In this document: positions 58,668 through 64,000 of the stretch, piece after piece | How positions within the stretch are numbered: position 1 is the first letter of the stretch | Layout of the letters: each line of letters opens with the position of its first letter | Assembly (NCBI RefSeq): GCF_003202285.1 | Contig: NZ_MASW01000002.1 | Coordinates: forward strand, 1,178,001 to 1,242,000 | Length of the DNA stretch: 64,000 nt | Reading direction: 5' to 3' | DNA from: Prauserella muralis | GTDB lineage: Bacteria; Actinomycetota; Actinomycetes; Mycobacteriales; Pseudonocardiaceae | Notes under the pieces: model-generated | The model's database searches: none | Told to the model about the DNA's origin: nothing | The model's input: only the letters and a program-made list of their open reading frames with translations | Made by a program: the position numbers and the translations under genes

Positions 58668-59237
58668 GTGCCGGACCTGACGACCGCGCGGATGCGCCTG
58701 CGCCGCTTCACCGAGGCCGACGCGGAATCCCTGGCCGCCCTGCACGGCGATCCGGAGGTGATGCGCTTCATCGGCGACGGGCGCCCGGTGCCCCGTGCCG
58801 TCGTCGTGGAGCGCGCTCTCCCCGCGATCCTGCGCGACTACGACGAGCTGCCGGACGGATTCGGCCGCTACGCCGCGATGGAGACGGCCGAGGAGTCGTT
58901 CCTGGGCTGGTTCAGTCTGCGGCCCGCGAGCAGCGTGGGCCTGTGCGGTGGCATCGAGCTGGGGTACCGCCTCCGCCGCGCCGTGTGGGGCCGGGGGTAT
59001 GCGACCGAGGGGGCCCGGGCGCTGGTCCGGCACGCCTTCGCCGATCTCGGCGTGGACCGGGTGGTGGCGACCACGATGACCATCAACACGGCCTCGCGGC
59101 GAGTGCTGGAGAAGGCCGGCCTGCGCCTGGTGCGCACGTTCTTCGAACCGTGGCCCGAGCCCATCGAGGGCGCCGAGCACGGGGACGTGGAATACGCCCT
59201 CACGCGCAAGGCCTGGCAACGGCTGCCAGGTTCCTGA
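58668..59237 (+). CDS. GNAT-family N-acetyltransferase (RimJ/RimL type)
   Basis: A protein of 189 residues from a GTG. It has the RimJ-like opening TARMRLRRFTEADAESLAAL, the acetyl-CoA loop RRAVWGRGYATEGARALVRH and the end MTINTASRRVLEKAGLRLVR. These enzymes acetylate protein N-termini or small amines. It ends 18 nt before the helicase-associated gene, so the two may be co-transcribed. No specific substrate can be given. Confidence 0.87.
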   Translation: MPDLTTARMRLRRFTEADAESLAALHGDPEVMRFIGDGRPVPRAVVVERALPAILRDYDELPDGFGRYAAMETAEESFLGWFSLRPASSVGLCGGIELGYRLRRAVWGRGYATEGARALVRHAFADLGVDRVVATTMTINTASRRVLEKAGLRLVRTFFEPWPEPIEGAEHGDVEYALTRKAWQRLPGS

Positions 59238-59255
59238 CCTCGCGCCTGCGGCAGA

Positions 59256-61589
59256 ATGCGGCCCGTGGTGAGCGGTTCCTTCGCCGAGTACCTGGCGGGC
59301 CTGGACGAAACACGGCTGGCACGGCTGTTGCGCCTGCGCCCGGACGTGCGCATCGAGCCTGTGCCGCGCGGCTTCGGGCAACTGGCCGAGCGGCTGGGCG
59401 GGGCGGAGTCACTGGCCTTCGCGCTCCGGCAGCTGACTCGTGACGGCGTGCGGACTGGGCAGGCCGTGGCCGCGCTGGGCGGGGAGGCGACGGTCCGGAA
59501 GGTGGCGCGGTTGCTCGGCGCCCCCGAGCCGGTCGTGGCCGACCTGGTGACCGACCTGTGCGAGCGCGGGCTGGCCTGGCTGGACGGCGAGACCGTGCGG
59601 CTGCCGGACCGGTTGGCGGCGCACTGGTCCGCGGAGGTGGGCGATGGCAGGCCGGTCGCCGACGTCGCGCGGTCGGTGCGGGTGGAGGACCTGCGCGTGG
59701 CGGCGGCAGCGCTGGGCGCCGAGGCGGAAGGCCTCCGGAAGCCGGAGTTGATCGCGCGGCTCGCGGACGCGCTGGCCGACACCCCGGCTGTGGCGAGGGT
59801 CGTCGCGGGGTTGCCGCGGCCTGCTCGTGACTGCCTCGACGTGCTGAGCCACGGCTCGCCGGGGGCCTTCTGGAGCCTCCCGGCGCCGCGTCCTGCCGGA
59901 CCGCAGCGCCTCCTGGCCGCCGCGGGGCTCGCGCTGAACGTCAACGGTCGCTGGGAAGTGCCCCGCGAGGTGGCGGTCGCGGCGTGGCTCGCCGAGTTCG
60001 AGCCGCCGGTGCTGACCGGGCCGCTCGACCTGCCGAGCGCGGCGATGTCACCCGCCGAGATGCTGGCCACCGCGCAGGCCGCCGCACAGGATGTGCTGCG
60101 GGCGGTGACGAGCGTGCTGGACACGGCGCGGTCGAAGCCCCTCGCCGCGCTGAAGAAGGGCGGGGTCGGCGCGCGGGAACGCACCCGGTTGGCGGCCCGG
60201 CTGGCGCTGCCCGCCGAGACGGTGCTGTTGGCCATCGACGTCGCGCATGCGGCTGGCCTGCTTGGGCACACCGACGCGGGGTACGCGCCCACCGAGGCGT
60301 TTTCGCGGTGGCGGGAGGAGGAGCCCAGCCGCCAGTGGGCGGAACTGGCCACCGCCTGGTTCGGCATGGAGCACGCGCCGACCAGCCGGGAGCAGGACGA
60401 CGGCAAGGAGGTGCCACCGCCATTGCCGCTCGCGTCGGGCGCGGGCATGATCCGCCGGGCGCTGGTGCGCGCCGCGGCGGGTGGCCGATCGTTCGACGCG
60501 GCGGGACGGCAGCTCGACTGGTTCTGTCCCCTGCACGGCTACGAGCCCGATGAGGTGGGGCAGAAGGTCGAGGCAGTGGTGCGGGAAGGTCACCTGCTCG
60601 GTGTGCTCGCCGGCGACGTCGTCACGGACTGTGGTGAGCGGCTGGCGGCGGTGGCCGACGAGAGTGCCGACGATCCGGTGGCGGAGCTGGCCGACCGGGT
60701 CGCGTCGCTGCTGCCGGAGGCGCCGTGCACGGTGGTGTTGCAGTCGGACCTCACCGCCGTGGTGTCCGGGCAGCTGACCGTGCGCGCCTCACGGTTGCTG
60801 GGTGCGGCGGCGGTGTGCGAGACGCGGGGGACGGCGAGCATCTGGCGGTTCACTCCGGAGACCGTCCGGCACGCCCTGGATACTGGCTGGAACGCCGAGA
60901 GTCTGCGGCAGGAGCTTGCCGTGCTGTCCGACCGGCCACTGCCGCAACCGCTGGACTACCTCATCGCCGACGTGTCCCGGCGGCACGGGCAGGTCAGGGT
61001 CCGCGGCCTGCGTTCGTGCGTCCTGGCCGACGAAGCGACCGTGACCGAGATTCTGCACACGCGCAGGCTGGGCAAGCTCCACCTGGCGCGGCTCGCGCCC
61101 ACGGTGCTTTCGAGCCCCTACGAGCTCGACAACGTGCTGGCGGCGTTGCGTGCCGCCGGATTCGCGCCGGTCGCCGAGGACGCCGAGGGTGCGGTCATCA
61201 TCGAGGAGAACGCCGAACACGAGGCCGCGGCCTCGCGTCGGGCAGGCCCGGGCGCCACTCGTGACCGGGTGAGCGCCACTAACCTCGCCGCCCGGCTGCT
61301 GGCCGACCCCGAAGGCGAGACGGTATCGGACGGCGGGCCGGGGGAGACGTTCGAGCAGTTGGCCGAGCTGAACCCGCGGCTGAGCGCCGCGGAGCTCGCC
61401 CTGCTCGCCGACGCCCTCGATCAGGAGCGGGACGTGGCGATCGTGTACCGGGACAAGAACGGCACCCGGACCCGCCGGGCGATCCAGCCCCGTGTGCTGT
61501 TCGGCCGCTGGCTGGAATCCTGGTGCTACCTCCGCAACGGCGACCGCGACTTCACCGTCGCCAACATCGAGTCCGTCGCCCCGGCCTGA
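59256..61589 (+). CDS. Helicase-associated domain protein with WYL-like C-terminus
   Basis: A protein of up to 777 residues; the ATG at 59256 is used, but GTG codons at 59265 and 59268 fit the family N-terminus (VSGSFAEYLAGLDETRLARL) equally well. No Walker A or B helicase motor is visible. The middle has a helicase-C-like helical region (LQSDLTAVVSGQLTVRASRL, WRFTPETVRHALDTGWN). The C-terminus (VAIVYRDKNGTRTRRAIQPR, then WLESWCYLRNGDRDFTVANI) looks like a WYL domain, a nucleic-acid or nucleotide sensing fold. Related actinobacterial proteins are annotated as helicase-associated, sometimes beside an XPB-like helicase. Role unknown. Confidence 0.78.
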   Translation: MRPVVSGSFAEYLAGLDETRLARLLRLRPDVRIEPVPRGFGQLAERLGGAESLAFALRQLTRDGVRTGQAVAALGGEATVRKVARLLGAPEPVVADLVTDLCERGLAWLDGETVRLPDRLAAHWSAEVGDGRPVADVARSVRVEDLRVAAAALGAEAEGLRKPELIARLADALADTPAVARVVAGLPRPARDCLDVLSHGSPGAFWSLPAPRPAGPQRLLAAAGLALNVNGRWEVPREVAVAAWLAEFEPPVLTGPLDLPSAAMSPAEMLATAQAAAQDVLRAVTSVLDTARSKPLAALKKGGVGARERTRLAARLALPAETVLLAIDVAHAAGLLGHTDAGYAPTEAFSRWREEEPSRQWAELATAWFGMEHAPTSREQDDGKEVPPPLPLASGAGMIRRALVRAAAGGRSFDAAGRQLDWFCPLHGYEPDEVGQKVEAVVREGHLLGVLAGDVVTDCGERLAAVADESADDPVAELADRVASLLPEAPCTVVLQSDLTAVVSGQLTVRASRLLGAAAVCETRGTASIWRFTPETVRHALDTGWNAESLRQELAVLSDRPLPQPLDYLIADVSRRHGQVRVRGLRSCVLADEATVTEILHTRRLGKLHLARLAPTVLSSPYELDNVLAALRAAGFAPVAEDAEGAVIIEENAEHEAAASRRAGPGATRDRVSATNLAARLLADPEGETVSDGGPGETFEQLAELNPRLSAAELALLADALDQERDVAIVYRDKNGTRTRRAIQPRVLFGRWLESWCYLRNGDRDFTVANIESVAPA

Positions 61590-61601
61590 GGGCCGGGCAC
61601 G

Positions 61602-62039
61602 CTACGCGACGAGCGGGTTGCTGACCTGGAGTGCGGTGGTGAACCGGCTGAAGTCCCGGTCGGCCGACCACAGCTCCCGCACGCCGTGGGCCACGCACAG
61701 CGCAGCGACCCGCGCGTCGTGCACCATGGGGCCGATCACGCGTCCGGCGCTCAGGAGGGCCTTCAGGTCAGGCCAATAGCCTGCGGGTTCGCCCAGCACG
61801 GACAAGGTCGGCGAGGCGAGCCAGGCGTCGATCTGGGCGGTGGCCTGTTCCCGGGTGCTCGGCGGGTCGTAGATCTTCGGGTGCGTGGTGATCGCGAAGA
61901 ACTCGTGCAGGCACGGCCATGGGATCGCCCACGCGGATCGCCCTTCCGCCAGCGCTTTCACGCACTCTGCCGCCGCACCATGGAACTCGGCATCGCGCCG
62001 GTGTGCATAGACGAGGATGTTGGTGTCGACCGCGATCAT
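61602..62039 (-). CDS. vapC: PIN-domain toxin (VapC)
   Basis: A protein of 145 residues. The PIN fold shows the first catalytic Asp in MIAVDTNILVYAHRRD, a Glu in CLHEFFAITTHP, and the late acidic pair in VHDARVAALCVAHG and WSADRDFSRF. VapC toxins are Mg-dependent RNases that cleave tRNA or rRNA. The ATG overlaps the antitoxin stop (ATGA). The protein is normal in length and complete. Confidence 0.9.
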   Translation of the reverse strand: MIAVDTNILVYAHRRDAEFHGAAAECVKALAEGRSAWAIPWPCLHEFFAITTHPKIYDPPSTREQATAQIDAWLASPTLSVLGEPAGYWPDLKALLSAGRVIGPMVHDARVAALCVAHGVRELWSADRDFSRFTTALQVSNPLVA

Positions 62040-62278
62040 GCCGGATGGCTGTAGATCGTGTCCCTGATGTCCTCCCACCGTGCACCCCGGAACTCCGGCT
62101 GCAGGCCCTGGCCGTCGACACTGGCGTCCTCGAGGGTGAACGGAGTGTCGCTGGCGCGCTGCTGGACCACGGTACGCAGACCGGTCTCGATCAGCTCCCT
62201 CAGCGTGGTGCGCTCGCGGCGCGCGACCTCCTGAGCCTCCCGCAGGAGCTCGTCGGGAAGGTTCACGGTCGTCTTCAT
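62036..62278 (-). CDS. vapB: Ribbon-helix-helix antitoxin (VapB)
   Basis: A protein of 80 residues from the ATG at 62278; an ATG at 62290 would add four residues. The ribbon-helix-helix DNA-binding part is MKTTVNLPDELLREAQEVAR, followed by RERTTLRELIETGLRTV; the C-terminal part (WEDIRDTIYSHP) should wrap the toxin. It represses its own operon through the inverted repeats at the start codon and neutralises VapC. Confidence 0.88.
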   Translation of the reverse strand: MKTTVNLPDELLREAQEVARRERTTLRELIETGLRTVVQQRASDTPFTLEDASVDGQGLQPEFRGARWEDIRDTIYSHPA

Positions 62279-62305
62279 ATGGCTAACCATACCAGTAGAG
62301 CCATA
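62278..62305. promoter_or_regulatory. vapBC operator-like inverted repeat
   Basis: TATGGCT (62278-62284) pairs with AGCCATA (62299-62305), and an internal copy of TATGG/CCATA overlaps it. The element covers the antitoxin start region and is AT-rich compared with the neighbourhood. It is typical of autoregulatory sites of ribbon-helix-helix antitoxins. Confidence 0.6.
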
Positions 62306-62371
62306 CAGACGTATCGGTTCGGCGAGTGTGTTGGCCTCGTGTGGGGAAGTTGCGGCCTGGTCAGCACACAG

Positions 62372-62944
62372 TCACCAGTCTCCGAGCGAGCCGGGGCCGA
62401 GCTGGCGCCGCAGCTTCCCGAGGGCGCGGTGTTGGGCGACGCGCACCGCTGTGGGACTCCAGCCCACGGCAGCGGCCGTTTCCGTCGAGGTCCAGCCGAC
62501 CGCGACCCGGAGCACGATGATCTCGCGCTGTATGGGCGGCAACTGGTCGAGCAGCGTACGCATGCGGGCGCCGAGATCGCTGGTCAGCGCACGTTGCTCG
62601 GGCCCAGGACTTGGATCCGGCTCGTCGGTCGGCTCGGTGGCTGACTGAGTCCGGTCCCGTCCGGTGGCCCGGTAGTGGTCGGCGACCTTGTGCGCGGCGA
62701 TCCCGTACACGAACGGCACGAAGCCCTCCTCGGCGCCCTGGAATCGGGGCAGTGCCTTCAACACGGCGAGGAACACCTCCTGAGCGACATCGTCGGCCGA
62801 GGCATGACCGCGCCCGTTCGGACTGATCCGTGCGCGGCAGTAGCGAACGATGATCGGCGACAGCCTCGTGAACAACTCGTTCGTCGCCTCTTCGTCTCCG
62901 CTCTGAGCGGCGGTGACGAGTTCGGCGAGGGTCTTCTCCTTCAT
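62372..62944 (-). CDS. ECF-type RNA polymerase sigma factor, SigD/ShbA-like
   Basis: A protein of 190 residues. Region 2 is IIVRYCRARISPNGRGHASA, then DDVAQEVFLAVLKALPRFQG and FVPFVYGIAAHKVADHYRAT. Region 4 is LLDQLPPIQREIIVLRVAVG, then WTSTETAAAVGWSPTAVRVAQHRALGKL. The sequence closely follows mycobacterial SigD and streptomycete ShbA, the latter known to drive transcription of the principal sigma gene. No anti-sigma gene is adjacent; the divergent neighbour is the methylase-like gene. Region 2 to 4 linker is acidic and Pro-rich. Confidence 0.9.
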   Translation of the reverse strand: MKEKTLAELVTAAQSGDEEATNELFTRLSPIIVRYCRARISPNGRGHASADDVAQEVFLAVLKALPRFQGAEEGFVPFVYGIAAHKVADHYRATGRDRTQSATEPTDEPDPSPGPEQRALTSDLGARMRTLLDQLPPIQREIIVLRVAVGWTSTETAAAVGWSPTAVRVAQHRALGKLRRQLGPGSLGDW

Positions 62945-63001
62945 CGGACGTCCTCGGGTCGTTGATGGGACTGCCGTGAACTACTCGAGTCAAGCACTGG
63001 A

Positions 63002-63045
63002 TGTGAACATAGTCAACATGTATTCACGAGTATGGTATGTTCACA
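63002..63045. promoter_or_regulatory. Multi-half-site inverted repeat in front of the methylase-like gene
   Basis: TGTGAACATA (63002-63011) is the exact complement of TATGTTCACA (63036-63045). Between them lie two further half-sites, GTCAACAT (63012-63019) and GTATTCAC (63020-63027), which read as GTGAATAC on the other strand. The block is strikingly AT-rich and ends 19 nt before the methylase-like start, next to a GGAAGGAG ribosome site. It looks like a cooperative operator. Confidence 0.6.
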
Positions 63046-63064
63046 GCGGCAGGAAGGAGAGGCC

Positions 63065-64000
63065 GTGAGCGATGACGAGCAACTGGTGAGCGCAGCCGAG
63101 GTCGCGCGGCTGGCGGATGTCGGCAGGGCGGCTGTCAGCAACTGGCGGCGCCGTCATGCCGACTTTCCGGACCCGGCGGGAGGCACGTCGGCCAGCCCCA
63201 AGTTCCGGCTCGGGGAGGTCGAGCAGTGGCTTCGCGAGCAGGGCAAGTTGCGTACGCCCGCTGACGAGGACGCACTCTGGCGGTCGTTGTCGGTCGGGCG
63301 TGGTGACGAAGAGATCACGCAACTCCTCCGTGACCTGCTGGTCCGCCTGCACGATCCCCGCCAGTCCGGCCCGTTGCCGGAGCCGGTGCGCCAACACCTC
63401 GCCCGCGTCGAAGGCGGCTCACGCGCCGCGGTGGTCGAGCAACTGTGCGCCCGGCACGCCGCGCGGCTCGGACGCCGGCACCTGGCCACGGCAGTCGAGC
63501 TTGCGGAACTCATGGCCGAGCTGGCGGACGCGCACGGGACGGTGCTCGACCCAGCGTGCGGTCCGGGCAACCTCCTGCTGGCAGCGGCCGCCCGCGGGGC
63601 GGAGCGGCTGCTCGGCCAGGAACTCGATCCCGATCTGGCCGGCCTCGCGCAAGGACGCTTGAGGCTGCATGCATCGGCCACGGTGGTGCCCGGCGATGCA
63701 CTGCGTGCCGACGGGCATCCGGGGGCGCAGGCAGACGTGGTGCTGTGTGAACCACCCTTCGGCTATCGGGACTGGGGCTACGAGGAGCTGGGCGTCGACC
63801 GGAGGTGGGAGTACGGACTCCCGGTGAAGAACGAGCCGGAGCTGGCGTGGGTGCAGCACTGCCTGGCGCATGCCCGCCCGGGTGGGGTGGTGGTCTGCCT
63901 TCTCCCGGCGGCGGTGGCCTCGCGTCGTTCCGGCCGTCTCGTCCGTAAGGAGCTGATCCGGCGAGGCGTGGTGCGGGCGATCTTCGCGTTGCCTGCGGGT
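63065..64000 (+). CDS. HTH-N6-adenine DNA methylase-like protein (3' end outside window)
   Basis: The frame is open from the GTG at 63065 to the right edge (312 codons). Residues about 8-65 form a MerR-like HTH (SAAEVARLADVGRAAVSNWR, then FRLGEVEQWLREQG). The methylase part begins about residue 145: motif I is VLDPACGPGNLLLAA, and motif IV, usually NPPF/Y, reads CEPPFGYRDWG. The following WEYGLPVKNEPELAWVQHCL and VVVCLLPAAVASRRSGRLVR are typical of an actinobacterial N6-methylase group. The Asn-to-Glu change makes normal adenine methylation doubtful. It may start a restriction or defence cluster continuing beyond the window. Confidence 0.82.
   Translation, partial: MSDDEQLVSAAEVARLADVGRAAVSNWRRRHADFPDPAGGTSASPKFRLGEVEQWLREQGKLRTPADEDALWRSLSVGRGDEEITQLLRDLLVRLHDPRQSGPLPEPVRQHLARVEGGSRAAVVEQLCARHAARLGRRHLATAVELAELMAELADAHGTVLDPACGPGNLLLAAAARGAERLLGQELDPDLAGLAQGRLRLHASATVVPGDALRADGHPGAQADVVLCEPPFGYRDWGYEELGVDRRWEYGLPVKNEPELAWVQHCLAHARPGGVVVCLLPAAVASRRSGRLVRKELIRRGVVRAIFALPAG

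Noticed and set aside
1-64000. tRNA/rRNA genes, insertion sequences, prophage or integrase genes
   Set aside because: None could be recognised by reading both strands; short tRNA genes could still be missed without a covariance-model search.

Overview
The window is very GC-rich chromosomal DNA with short intergenic gaps, many ATGA/GTGA stop-start overlaps and frequent GTG starts. The gene content (OmpR/histidine kinase/lipoprotein operon, IniB-type protein, GAF-ANTAR protein, MalT-like LuxR giant, SigD/ShbA-type sigma factor, MmyB-like XRE regulator) fits a high-GC actinomycete, most likely of the Pseudonocardiales (Amycolatopsis-like). This placement is inference from content. No rRNA, tRNA, CRISPR array, transposase or phage gene was seen.

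Layout. (1) 1-3.7 kb: end of a catabolic operon (aldo/keto reductase, HpcH/HpaI aldolase, Asp-box sialidase-like protein, divergent Nramp-like carrier). (2) 3.7-26.7 kb: regulators and housekeeping accessory genes. They include a TetR/secreted lipase pair with operator palindromes, small enzymes, a two-component operon with a lipoprotein, a response regulator lacking its phospho-acceptor Asp, a TetR/hydrolase divergon, an XRE/MFS divergon, an SDR gene remnant, a MalT-like LuxR regulator, and a polysaccharide-control trio (NeuD-like acyltransferase, tyrosine-kinase-like protein with altered Walker A, LMW phosphatase). (3) 26.9-30.3 kb: AlkZ-like protein, IniB-like protein, RibD/DHFR-like reductase.

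(4) 30.4-48.1 kb: the most interesting part, a catabolic island. It holds an SDR, thiolase, alcohol dehydrogenase, TetR regulator, acyl-CoA dehydrogenase and methylacyl-CoA racemase/CoA-transferase, then a nine-gene operon. That operon encodes a sugar-type ABC importer (permease, lipoprotein binding protein, a second permease fused to a strictosidine-synthase/SMP-30-type beta-propeller, a stand-alone propeller, a double ATPase), followed by phosphotransferase, DUF6285-like protein, acyl-CoA ligase and an ACAD10/11-type acyl-CoA dehydrogenase. The last four resemble the LvaA/LvaB/LvaE/LvaC set that removes a 4-hydroxyl group through 4-phosphoacyl-CoA. I propose uptake and degradation of a gamma-lactone, 4-hydroxy acid or 4-keto acid. 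Four copies of a TetR-type operator (TACYGA-N4-TCRGTA and variants) lie in the three divergent promoter regions and tie the island into one regulon.

(5) 48.0-57.9 kb: a tricarboxylate module: isocitrate/isopropylmalate-type dehydrogenase, TcuA-like flavoprotein, GntR regulator, AbrB transporter split into two half-genes, TctA-TctB fusion, TctC lipoprotein, PrpF-family isomerase and divergent LysR. An 11-bp element is shared by the two catabolic promoters. (6) 57.9-64 kb: unknown protein, GNAT, helicase-associated/WYL-like protein, VapBC toxin-antitoxin, SigD/ShbA-like sigma factor and, running off the right edge, an HTH-N6-adenine-methylase-like protein under an elaborate inverted-repeat promoter.
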